Below, piece after piece: positions 1 through 6,385 of a DNA stretch of 37,994 nt. The first letter of the stretch is position 1; every line of letters begins with the position of its first letter. This DNA is from an uncultured Pseudomonadota bacterium. Its GTDB lineage: Bacteria; Pseudomonadota; Gammaproteobacteria; Burkholderiales; Rhodocyclaceae. Location: the NCBI GenBank assembly GCA_946479855.1, contig CAMLHL010000022.1, positions 1-37,994 of the forward strand, read 5' to 3'. The notes beneath the pieces were generated by a model. It was given only the letters and a program-made list of their open reading frames with translations, was not told the origin of the DNA and ran no database searches. The translations under genes and the position numbers were made by a program.

Positions 1-347
1 CCATCTGCCGCGCCCTGAGCATTCCCGCCCGCTTCACCACCGGCATCGACTACGGTGCGGACCCCGCGCTTGGCCCGACTGACTTCCATGCCTACGTCGA
101 GGTCTTCCTCGGTGGCCGCTGGTACCTGTTCGACCCTTCCGGCACCGCCATCCCGATGGGCTTCGTCCGGCTCGGTACCGGTCGCGATGCCGCCGACGTT
201 TCCTATGCCACCATTTTCGGCAGCGTCAGTTCGCCGCCGCCGCTGATTTCCGTCACCGCCCTCAGCGAACCCGGCCATCCGTGGGAATTGCCCCGCCATC
301 GGCCGGAAGCGATTTCGACCGATGCTGCTGCGGTCGACACCCGATAA
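1..347 (+). CDS. Transglutaminase-like (TGc) protein, 3' end only
   Basis: The reading frame is open from base 3 to a TAA at 345-347; the start lies before the window. The visible 114 residues carry the second half of a transglutaminase/protease-like core. The segment SIPARFTTG matches the conserved strand after the catalytic-Cys helix. It is followed by [19 protein letters not shown], which supplies the His and Asp of the Cys-His-Asp triad. The nucleophilic Cys must lie upstream of the window; the Cys near the edge (ICRAL) is not in the expected position. Bacterial proteins of this type are usually cytoplasmic cysteine-protease or transglutaminase-fold enzymes of unknown substrate. The infA paralogue follows after about 30 bases with its own ribosome-binding site. 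Fold assignment is confident; function is not known. Confidence 0.8.
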   Translation, partial: ICRALSIPARFTTGIDYGADPALGPTDFHAYVEVFLGGRWYLFDPSGTAIPMGFVRLGTGRDAADVSYATIFGSVSSPPPLISVTALSEPGHPWELPRHRPEAISTDAAAVDTR

Positions 348-367
348 ATCCCATTTTTCAAATTACT

Positions 368-373
368 GGAGAA
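368..373 (+). promoter_or_regulatory. Ribosome-binding site deciding the TTG start of infA
   Basis: GGAGAA lies five bases before the TTG at 379. It supports that TTG over the in-frame ATG at 322, which would add 19 unrelated residues overlapping the preceding gene. Confidence 0.65.
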
Positions 374-378
374 ACCCA

Positions 379-636
379 TTGGCTAAAGAAGAACTACTTG
401 AAATGCAAGGCGTCGTGAATGATGTCCTCCCCGACGGCCGCTTCCGCGTCGAACTCGAAAACGGCCACACGATGATTGCCTACACGGCTGGCAAGATGAA
501 GAAGCACCACATCCGCATCCTGCTCGGCGACAAGGTGACGCTCGAGCTCTCGCCCTACGACCTGACCAAGGGCCGGATCACCTTCCGCCACATCGAAACA
601 CGCGGCGCGCCGCCGGTGCAACGCCGCCGCTACTAA
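379..636 (+). CDS. infA: Translation initiation factor IF-1 (betaproteobacterial second-copy type)
   Basis: An 85-residue S1/OB-fold protein. IF-1 binds the A site of the 30S subunit during initiation. The sequence starts [13 protein letters not shown] and contains [26 protein letters not shown] and [14 protein letters not shown], the standard IF-1 blocks. The start is a TTG chosen because it gives the canonical N-terminus and has a GGAGAA site in front. Classical IF-1 is about 72 residues; this one has a C-terminal tail of about 13 residues ending PVQRRRY. That tail is typical of the extra IF-1 copy found in Betaproteobacteria outside the ribosomal protein operon. The stop overlaps the stop of the convergent DUF3025 gene by four bases. 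Confidence 0.93.
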   Translation: MAKEELLEMQGVVNDVLPDGRFRVELENGHTMIAYTAGKMKKHHIRILLGDKVTLELSPYDLTKGRITFRHIETRGAPPVQRRRY

Positions 637-1415
637 GCAGCAGCGCCCCGTCGCCCCGGACGAAACTGCCAGGTGTCATCGTAGTAGTCCGGGTGCTCGC
701 TGTCCGGCGTGACGCCGGGAATACCGAGCAGCGGCAGCGGTTGGAAATCGCGCGGCCGGGTATAGCGGCCGCTGGTCAAATCGGCTGCCAGACGGCCGTC
801 GACCGCCGCATTCAGTTCGGCGACATCGAGTCCCAGCCAGGCCTCCGGCACCTCGTAGAGCACCGCCTTGGCGGTCAGGCCGCGAAACGGCCCGAGCAGG
901 CTCTCGTAAGTCGCATGGCCGAAAATGACAAAGCGCATGCCGCACTTTACCTCGGCCCGCCGCCCGACGAACAGCTCCTTCCAGCGAAAGCCGCGCAGCA
1001 GGGCAAGCAGTTCCGGCTGACTGGAGAGCACGGCGATGCCGCATTCGTCAAAGTGGGTCAGCGCGTCGCGCAAGGTGCCGCGCGCCGCCCCCGGCGCCTG
1101 CATGGCACGCATATGGGCGGCACTGATGGCGATCTTGGTCCGTGGGAAACTCAGCCAGACCAGGGCGTTGAAGAAGTCGTGCCAGTTGTCCGGACGGGTT
1201 TCGACCTCGCCGCTTTCCCAGATCCGACATTCGTAGGCCAGGCCATCGGGCCGCGGCGGGACGAAGCGCACCCGCCGGCCATTCTCGGTATGAATCGGAA
1301 ACTGCTCGGCCAGCTCGGCCAGCGCCGAGACGTCGGGTCGCGGCGGCAGACGCTCCAGGCTGTGCCGCAGCGGCGCGAACAGCGGCGATGCGTAAGGCGG
1401 CGGCGCGACGCTCAC
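633..1415 (-). CDS. DUF3025 family protein
   Basis: A 260-residue protein that I recognise as DUF3025, a family largely confined to Beta- and Gammaproteobacteria. The most diagnostic stretch is [19 protein letters not shown] at about residues 76-94; a second conserved block is [14 protein letters not shown]. No signal peptide or membrane segment is apparent, so a cytoplasmic location is likely. The function of the family is not known to me. Translation starts at a GTG that overlaps the TGA of the upstream lipoprotein gene (GTGA, 1412-1415), so the two are probably translationally coupled. It is the last gene of the rsmI-pyrC-lipoprotein-DUF3025 run. Its TAG interlocks with the TAA of infA on the other strand. 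Confidence 0.85.
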   Translation of the reverse strand: MSVAPPPYASPLFAPLRHSLERLPPRPDVSALAELAEQFPIHTENGRRVRFVPPRPDGLAYECRIWESGEVETRPDNWHDFFNALVWLSFPRTKIAISAAHMRAMQAPGAARGTLRDALTHFDECGIAVLSSQPELLALLRGFRWKELFVGRRAEVKCGMRFVIFGHATYESLLGPFRGLTAKAVLYEVPEAWLGLDVAELNAAVDGRLAADLTSGRYTRPRDFQPLPLLGIPGVTPDSEHPDYYDDTWQFRPGRRGAAA

Positions 1416-1849
1416 TCGTCCGCCGCAGCGTCGGCTTTCTCTTCCTTGACGAAGACCAGCTCGCCTTTCTTGACGCGGAAGGTGCCCATCAACTGGCCGA
1501 GACCTTCCGGCGGCTCGCTGTCCATCTTGGCAAAGCTCTCGCAGGTCTGCGTCTCGGTGGCGAACATCCGCTTGCCGATCTTGATGATAAAGGCGCCGGA
1601 GGGCACCTGATAGACCTCGACCCTGGTTTTTTCCGTCCCGGCGCCCAGGCTGTGCCGGCGCAGGCAGTCCGGCATCCGGGAAACGACGAGGAAGAGATCG
1701 ACCCGCTCATTCCAGAAATACGGTTGCTCGCGGATCAGCGACAGCACATGCTCGCGGGTGCCGTCGATTTCATACGTCGCGCCGTCGTTGATGCAGGCTG
1801 TCAGCAGCGGCGCGGCCAGCAGCGGCAAGAGGAGGTGACGCAGACGCAT
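1412..1849 (-). CDS. Predicted lipoprotein, 145 aa
   Basis: The N-terminus has two Arg residues, a Leu-rich core and the lipobox LTAC with Cys at residue 19, so it is a predicted type II signal-peptide lipoprotein exported to the envelope. The mature part has no domain I recognise; it is a compact beta-rich sequence with Cys at residues 62 and 104 and a Lys/Glu-rich C-terminus. A GAGGA ribosome-binding site overlaps the TGA of pyrC. The gene is 11 bases behind pyrC and overlaps the DUF3025 gene by four bases, so it is in the same transcript. The combination has no obvious link to pyrimidine synthesis. Export is well supported; the role is unknown. Confidence 0.75.
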   Translation of the reverse strand: MRLRHLLLPLLAAPLLTACINDGATYEIDGTREHVLSLIREQPYFWNERVDLFLVVSRMPDCLRRHSLGAGTEKTRVEVYQVPSGAFIIKIGKRMFATETQTCESFAKMDSEPPEGLGQLMGTFRVKKGELVFVKEEKADAAADE

Positions 1850-1860
1850 GATGGTTTTCC

Positions 1861-2892
1861 TCAGAGCATTTTCCAGGACAGGGTTTCGCCGGCGCGCAGC
1901 GGAACGATGGTGTCGGTGCTGATGTACGGGTAGTCGGCCGGCACCGTCCAGTTTTCCTTGGCCAGCGTCACCGTGCCGCGGTTGCGCGGCAGGCCGTACC
2001 AGTCCGGACCGTGGAAGCTGGCGAAGGCTTCCAGCTTGTCGAGGGCGCCGGCCTGTTCGAAGGCTTCGGCATAGAGTTCGAGGGCGGCGTAGGCCGTATA
2101 GCAGCCGGCGCAGCCGCAGGCCGCCTCCTTGGCACCCTTGGCATGCGGCGCCGAATCGGTGCCGAGGAAGAATTTCGGATTGCCGGAAACCGCCGCGGCG
2201 ACCAGCGCCTGGCGATGCGTCTCGCGCTTGAGAACCGGCAGGCAGTACCAGTGGGGCCGCACGCCGCCCTGGAAGATGGCGTTGCGGTTGTAGAGCAGAT
2301 GGTGGGCGGTGATGGTGGCCGCTACGGTCGACGGCGAATTTTGCACAAATTCTGCGGCGTCCTTGGTCGTGATGTGCTCCATGACCACCTTGAGCTTCGG
2401 AAAGCGCCGGATCAGCGGTTCGAGCACGGTATCGATGAAAACCTTCTCGCGGTCGAAGAGATCGATCGCCGGATCGGTCACCTCGCCATGCACCAGCAGC
2501 GGCAGGCCGACGCGCTCCATCTCGGCCAGCGTGCCATACGCCTTGGCGATATCGGTCAGCCCGGCATCGGAATTGGTCGTCGCGCCGGCCGGGTAGAGTT
2601 TGACCGCCTTGACGAAGCCGGAGGCGGCCGCCTTGGCGGCCTCGGCCGGCGGCATGTTATCGGTCAGATACAGCGTCATCAGCGGCTCGAACGAGGCGCC
2701 GGCCGGCAGCGCGGCAACGATCCGGTCGCGGTAGGCGGCCGCCTGCTCGACGGTGGTCACCGGCGGCTTGAGGTTGGGCATGACGATGGCGCGGCCGAAC
2801 TGGGCGGCAGTGTGGGCGAGGACGGAAGCCAGCGCTTCGCCGTCGCGCAGGTGAAGGTGCCAGTCGTCGGGGCGGGTCAGGGTGATTTGCAT
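1861..2892 (-). CDS. pyrC: Dihydroorotase
   Basis: A 343-residue class II dihydroorotase of the PyrC (E. coli-like) type. It interconverts N-carbamoyl-L-aspartate and L-dihydroorotate in pyrimidine synthesis. Metal ligands are visible: H12 and H14 in WHLHLRDG, the carbamylated Lys (K98 in [11 protein letters not shown]), H135 in VHGEV, H173 in MEHIT, and the catalytic Asp D246 in [11 protein letters not shown]. Length is as expected (about 345). The ATG at 2890-2892 lies 28 bases after the rsmI stop, with a short GAGA in front. It is probably transcribed with rsmI upstream and the lipoprotein gene downstream. A small dyad, GAAAC-G-GTTTC, lies in the rsmI-pyrC spacer. Confidence 0.96.
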   Translation of the reverse strand: MQITLTRPDDWHLHLRDGEALASVLAHTAAQFGRAIVMPNLKPPVTTVEQAAAYRDRIVAALPAGASFEPLMTLYLTDNMPPAEAAKAAASGFVKAVKLYPAGATTNSDAGLTDIAKAYGTLAEMERVGLPLLVHGEVTDPAIDLFDREKVFIDTVLEPLIRRFPKLKVVMEHITTKDAAEFVQNSPSTVAATITAHHLLYNRNAIFQGGVRPHWYCLPVLKRETHRQALVAAAVSGNPKFFLGTDSAPHAKGAKEAACGCAGCYTAYAALELYAEAFEQAGALDKLEAFASFHGPDWYGLPRNRGTVTLAKENWTVPADYPYISTDTIVPLRAGETLSWKML

Positions 2893-2920
2893 GCTGATTC
2901 TCGAAACGGTTTCCGCGATT

Positions 2921-3757
2921 TTAACTTTTCAGGGCCAGCGCACGCTCATAAAGTGCATTTTTTGCCATGCCGGTGATCTGTGCCGTCAACTTGGCAGCCT
3001 GCTTGACCGGCAGCCCTTCGGCCAGCAGCAGCTTGAGCACCCGTTCGCCTTCGCCGCTGTCGGCATCGGCCGGGGCGCCGGACAGCATCAGCACGAATTC
3101 GCCGCGCTGACGGTTGGCGTCTGCCTTCAGCCAGTCAAGCGCATCACTCAACGGCAGCGAATGGATGGTCTCGAACAGTTTGGTCAGTTCGCGAGCGATG
3201 ACCAGGGTGCGCTCACCGAAAACAGCGGCCATCTCCTCGACGGTCTCCAGCACCCGGTGCGGCGCTTCGTAAAAGACCAGGGCGCAGGGATAGTCGCGCA
3301 ATTCCTCCAGCGCCTGCCGGCGCTGGCCGCCCTTGGCCGGCAGGAAGCCGTAGAACAGGAAATGTTCGTCAACCAGCCCGGAGGCGGACAGCGCCGTGGT
3401 CGCCGCGCACGGCCCGGGCAGCGGCACGACCCGGCAGCCGGCGGCGCGCACGGCGGCGACGATGCGGGCGCCGGGATCGGAAATGCCCGGGGTGCCGGCA
3501 TCGGAAATCAGCGCCACCGCTTCGCCGGCGCGCAGTTTCTCGACGATGCGGGCGGCGGCCTCGTGTTCGTTGTGCTGGTGGGCGGGAATGCTCCGCGCCG
3601 AGGTGCCGAGCTGCTTCAACAGCGGGGCGCTGTGACGGGTATCCTCGGCAGCGACCCAGGGCACGGTGCGCAGGATTTCCTCGGCGCGGCGGGTCAGGTC
3701 GGCGAGATTCCCGAGCGGCGTCGGGACGACATACAATGCGGCGGATTCTTCCGTCAT
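2921..3757 (-). CDS. rsmI: 16S rRNA 2'-O-methyltransferase (C1402), RsmI
   Basis: A SAM-dependent TP-methylase family protein. RsmI methylates the ribose of C1402 in 16S rRNA. The signature [17 protein letters not shown] opens the protein, followed by [20 protein letters not shown] and [16 protein letters not shown], all hallmarks of the family; the C-terminal part has an HTH-like tail. I take the ATG at 3755-3757 (278 aa, [11 protein letters not shown]). Two further in-frame starts exist upstream (3769 and 3796), but they add a hydrophobic stretch unlike the family and overlap yraN. No good ribosome-binding site is seen for any of the three. It is divergent from yraN with about 10 bases between starts and leads the run into pyrC. 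Confidence 0.95.
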   Translation of the reverse strand: MTEESAALYVVPTPLGNLADLTRRAEEILRTVPWVAAEDTRHSAPLLKQLGTSARSIPAHQHNEHEAAARIVEKLRAGEAVALISDAGTPGISDPGARIVAAVRAAGCRVVPLPGPCAATTALSASGLVDEHFLFYGFLPAKGGQRRQALEELRDYPCALVFYEAPHRVLETVEEMAAVFGERTLVIARELTKLFETIHSLPLSDALDWLKADANRQRGEFVLMLSGAPADADSGEGERVLKLLLAEGLPVKQAAKLTAQITGMAKNALYERALALKS

Positions 3758-3767
3758 TTTTATCAGC

Positions 3768-4130
3768 ATGCAGGCAAAGGCCAACGATACCACCACCGCT
3801 CGCGGCCGCGAAGCCGAAGAACGGGCGGCCCGCCATCTCGAAGGCTACGGTCTACGCGTCGTCGCGCGTAATTTCCGCATCCGCGGCGGCGAGATCGACC
3901 TGATCTGCCGCGACGCCAAGGCACTGGTCTTCGTCGAGGTACGGCAACGCAGCCGCAGCGACTTCGGCGGTGCCGGGGCGAGCATCACGGCCGGCAAGCG
4001 CCGGCGCATAGTCCTCGCCGCCCGGCATTATCTGCTCGGCAAGGTGGACTGTGACTGCCGCTTCGACTGCGTGCTGATCGACGGCGAGCGGCTCGAATGG
4101 ATCAAAAATGCGTTTGCTGCTGACGATTAG
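3768..4130 (+). CDS. yraN: YraN / UPF0102 endonuclease-fold protein
   Basis: A 120-residue UPF0102 protein. The family has a restriction-endonuclease-like fold related to archaeal Holliday-junction resolvases. Conserved blocks seen are GREAEERAARHLEGYGL, ARNFRIRGGEIDLIC and LVFVEVRQR; GEIDLI...VFVEVR gives the D-x(n)-E-x-K/R pattern of the nuclease core, with Arg in place of the usual Lys, as is common in YraN. The ATG at 3768 gives the expected length. Longer in-frame starts back to 3666 would run through rsmI. It overlaps the HIRAN gene by 23 bases. The neighbourhood rsmI-yraN-diaA-dolP is conserved with E. coli. The biological role is not established. Confidence 0.93.
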   Translation: MQAKANDTTTARGREAEERAARHLEGYGLRVVARNFRIRGGEIDLICRDAKALVFVEVRQRSRSDFGGAGASITAGKRRRIVLAARHYLLGKVDCDCRFDCVLIDGERLEWIKNAFAADD

Positions 4131-4473
4131 CCTGCTCTTCTGGCTCGCCGTCGCCCAGGCAGAAAGCATCCGCCTGCTGGTGCAGAATTCGCCGCTGGCC
4201 GGCAGCCAGTATTACGCGATCAACGACTTCTGGTCAGCGATCAAGATCGGCGATGCCCTCGACTTGATCCGTGAACCCGGCAACCGGCACGACCGCAACG
4301 CCATCCGCGTCGAATGGCGGGGCCACCAGCTGGGCTACGTGCCGCGCGCCGAAAACCGGGCGCTGGCCGCGGCGATGGATGGCGGCGACAAGCTGAGTGC
4401 CCGCGTGTCGTCCCTGAGCGACAACAAAAATCCATGGCAGCGGCTGGCATTCGAGGTCTTCGTCGAGCTGTGA
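4108..4473 (+). CDS. Exported HIRAN-domain protein
   Basis: A 121-residue protein. Residues 1-18 form a signal peptide with an AQA cleavage site before ESIRLL. The mature protein is a single HIRAN domain: SPLAGSQYYAI, GDALDLIREPGNRHDRNAI and GHQLGYVPRAENRALA are the family's conserved strands. HIRAN domains in HLTF-type helicases bind 3' DNA ends in the cytoplasm or nucleus; here the domain appears alone and predicted to be exported, so DNA binding should not be assumed. It overlaps the end of yraN, so it is translated from the same message, and sits where lpoA would be absent or displaced relative to E. coli. Fold and export are well supported; function is unknown. Confidence 0.87.
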   Translation: MRLLLTISLLFWLAVAQAESIRLLVQNSPLAGSQYYAINDFWSAIKIGDALDLIREPGNRHDRNAIRVEWRGHQLGYVPRAENRALAAAMDGGDKLSARVSSLSDNKNPWQRLAFEVFVEL

Positions 4474-4514
4474 GGTAAAATGATCCGCTCTCTAGCCCCA
4501 ACCCGTTGAACCAT

Positions 4515-5105
4515 ATGGATTTGATCGACCGCGTGGCCAGACATTTCGAAGACAGCGCCCAGACCCAGCTGAATTCAGTCGAGATGCTGGCCGCCCCCAT
4601 CGCCGCCGCCATCGAAACGATGACCAACAGCCTGATCAATGGCGGCAAAATTCTCGCCTGCGGCAACGGCGGTTCGGCCAGCGATGCGCAGCGCTTCGCC
4701 ACCAAGCTGATCGGCCGCTTCGAGGCCGAACGCCAGGAACTGGCGGCCATCGCCCTGAATACCGATTGTTCCATCCTGACCGCAGTCGCCAACGACTACT
4801 CGTTCAACCAGATTTTTTCCCGCCAGGTGCGCGGCCTCGGCCATGCCGGCGACGTCCTGCTCGCCATTTCCGCCGCCGGCCATGCCAGCAACGTCATCGA
4901 AGCCATCCTGGCCGCCCACGAACACGACATGCACGTCATTGCGCTGACTGGCAAGGACGGCGGCCAGATCGGCGAAATGCTGCGCGACGACGATATTCAT
5001 CTCTGCGTACCGGCCGAGCGGACGGCACGTATTCAGGAAACCCATCTGCTCGTCATCCATTGCCTGTGCGATGGGATTGATGCTCTTTTACTGGGAGTCG
5101 AATGA
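4515..5105 (+). CDS. diaA: SIS-domain protein, DiaA type (often annotated as phosphoheptose isomerase)
   Basis: A 196-residue SIS-domain protein of the GmhA/DiaA family. The SIS core is plain: GGKILACGNGGSASDAQRF, GDVLLAISAAGHASNVIEA, VIALTGKDGGQ and ARIQETHLLVIH. GmhA needs a His/Glu pair in its HFAEEL segment; the same place here reads RFATKL (residues 60-65), so the catalytic Glu is replaced by Lys. The second catalytic His (H177 in ETHLLVIH) is present. Synteny with rsmI-yraN-diaA-dolP also favours DiaA, a DnaA-binding protein that times replication initiation. I use the ATG at 4515; a TTG at 4506 is in frame but has no better ribosome-binding site. It overlaps dolP by four bases (ATGA). 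Confidence 0.85.
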   Translation: MDLIDRVARHFEDSAQTQLNSVEMLAAPIAAAIETMTNSLINGGKILACGNGGSASDAQRFATKLIGRFEAERQELAAIALNTDCSILTAVANDYSFNQIFSRQVRGLGHAGDVLLAISAAGHASNVIEAILAAHEHDMHVIALTGKDGGQIGEMLRDDDIHLCVPAERTARIQETHLLVIHCLCDGIDALLLGVE

Positions 5106-5764
5106 TGCAAAAAGCCAAACTCACCTTCGCCGCCGTAACCCTGATCTCCGTTCTGCCCATGCTGCAGGGTTGCTTCCCGGCCGTCGTCGGCGGCGCTGCC
5201 GTTGGCGTGCTGTCGGCCTACGACCGGCGCTCGACCGGCACCCAGGCCGACGACGAAACGACTGAATGGAAGGCCAAGCTGCACATTCCCGATCAGTACA
5301 AGGAAGCGTCGCACGTCAATTTCACCTCGTACAACCGCCGCGTGCTGATCACCGGCGAAGTGCCGAACGAGGAGGCCAAGTCGGCCATCGAAAGCGAAGT
5401 GCGCAAGATCGAGGGCGTCCGCGAGGTTTACAACGAACTCGGCATCGGCCCGGCCTCCTCGCTCGGCAGCCGCAGCACCGACTCCTTCATCGACTCCAAG
5501 GTCAAGGCCCGGCTGGTTGATTCGAACCAGATTTCGGCCAACCACATCAAGGTCGTCACCGAACGCGCCATCGTGCACCTGATGGGCATCGTCAACGAAC
5601 GCGAGGCGAAGGTCGCCGTCGCCGTCGGGCGCACCACTTCCGGCGTCAAGAAGGTGGTCAACCTGCTGGAAATCGTCAGCGAAGACGACACCCGCCGTAT
5701 CGACAGCCAGACCCTGGGCTCCCGCACTCCGCCGCCGTCGAGCGCTCCGGTCGAAACCCGCTGA
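5102..5764 (+). CDS. dolP: BON-domain outer-membrane lipoprotein DolP (YraP)
   Basis: A 220-residue predicted lipoprotein with lipobox LQGC (Cys at residue 24) and two BON domains. The first runs about residues 57-115 (WKAKLHIPDQYKEASHVNF to VREVYNELGI), the second about 128-196 (DSFIDSKVKARLVDSNQIS to VKKVVNLLEIV). DolP is an outer-membrane lipoprotein that binds anionic lipid and helps envelope integrity and BAM function in Enterobacteria. The tail after the second BON domain is Pro/Ser-rich and probably flexible. Two adjacent ATGs (5102 and 5105) are possible; the first overlaps the diaA stop. It ends the rightward run that begins at yraN. Confidence 0.92.
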   Translation: MMQKAKLTFAAVTLISVLPMLQGCFPAVVGGAAVGVLSAYDRRSTGTQADDETTEWKAKLHIPDQYKEASHVNFTSYNRRVLITGEVPNEEAKSAIESEVRKIEGVREVYNELGIGPASSLGSRSTDSFIDSKVKARLVDSNQISANHIKVVTERAIVHLMGIVNEREAKVAVAVGRTTSGVKKVVNLLEIVSEDDTRRIDSQTLGSRTPPPSSAPVETR

Positions 5765-5820
5765 GCGGCCGCCAGGCCGATTTTCCGGGGCTTGACCGAC
5801 AGGCTGGCAGACCAATGGCA

Positions 5821-5850
5821 CGAGGTTGCGGCCTGACCGTCGCAACCTCG
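5821..5850. repeat. Perfect 10-bp inverted repeat in the dolP downstream region
   Basis: CGAGGTTGCG (5821-5830) and CGCAACCTCG (5841-5850) are exact inverse complements separated by 10 bases. It lies 56 bases after the dolP stop and 92 bases before the next gene. No T-tract follows on either strand, so a Rho-independent terminator is not clear. It could be an RNA stem at the 3' end of the dolP transcript or a protein-binding dyad. The rest of the 178-base gap shows only a weak second dyad at 5858-5872 (GGACG/CGTCC). Confidence 0.6.
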
Positions 5851-5942
5851 CCGGTCCGGACGACGGCCGTCCTCAGGGAACAAATTTTCGGCCGCCGCGA
5901 TCTATCCTGTGCCAGCCCTTGCCGGGCGCATAGCGAGGTCAC

Positions 5943-6365
5943 ATGGATTCCTCCCTGATCGCTTTCCTGCTGATGGCCGCCGTCCGCATTACCGGACTGC
6001 CGGCAGTGCCCGTCGAAGAGCTGCCACTCTTCGTCCCGCTGTCGTCGCAAGAACTGCAGCGCCAGGTCTGTCCGGATGCCGGGAACGGCTGCCGAGGGAT
6101 CGTCGCCTATTTCGACACCCTGCACTACCGGATACTGTACAGCGACAGCCTGGATCTCGACGAGCCGCTCGACCATTCCTATCTGCTGCACGAGATCGTC
6201 CATGTCCTGCAACACCGGCAGTTCGGCAACGCCATGTATGCCGACTGCCATGCGCTGCTGCAAACCGAAGGCCAGGCCTACCGTGCCCAGAACATCTATC
6301 TGCGTGCTGCCGGCCAAATGGCCTACGTCGGCAGCAGGCTGCTCTACGCTTCGTGCAGCCAGTAG
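5943..6365 (+). CDS. Small HExxH zincin-like protein (possibly DUF6647)
   Basis: A 140-residue protein with a hydrophobic N-terminus (residues 4-14), possibly a signal or anchor. It contains a metallopeptidase zinc motif, HEIVHVLQ (His 83, Glu 84, His 87), followed at residue 109 by Glu in QTEGQAYRAQ. This glutamate is placed as a third zinc ligand would be in a gluzincin. Four Cys (43, 50, 102, 138) could form disulfides if exported. The gene has a good GAGGT ribosome-binding site at 5934-5938. It is alone, convergent with kup. I think it resembles the DUF6647 family but cannot confirm that. Peptidase chemistry is plausible; the substrate is unknown. Confidence 0.7.
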   Translation: MDSSLIAFLLMAAVRITGLPAVPVEELPLFVPLSSQELQRQVCPDAGNGCRGIVAYFDTLHYRILYSDSLDLDEPLDHSYLLHEIVHVLQHRQFGNAMYADCHALLQTEGQAYRAQNIYLRAAGQMAYVGSRLLYASCSQ

Positions 6366-6385
6366 CTGCCTGATTCCGGCAAACC

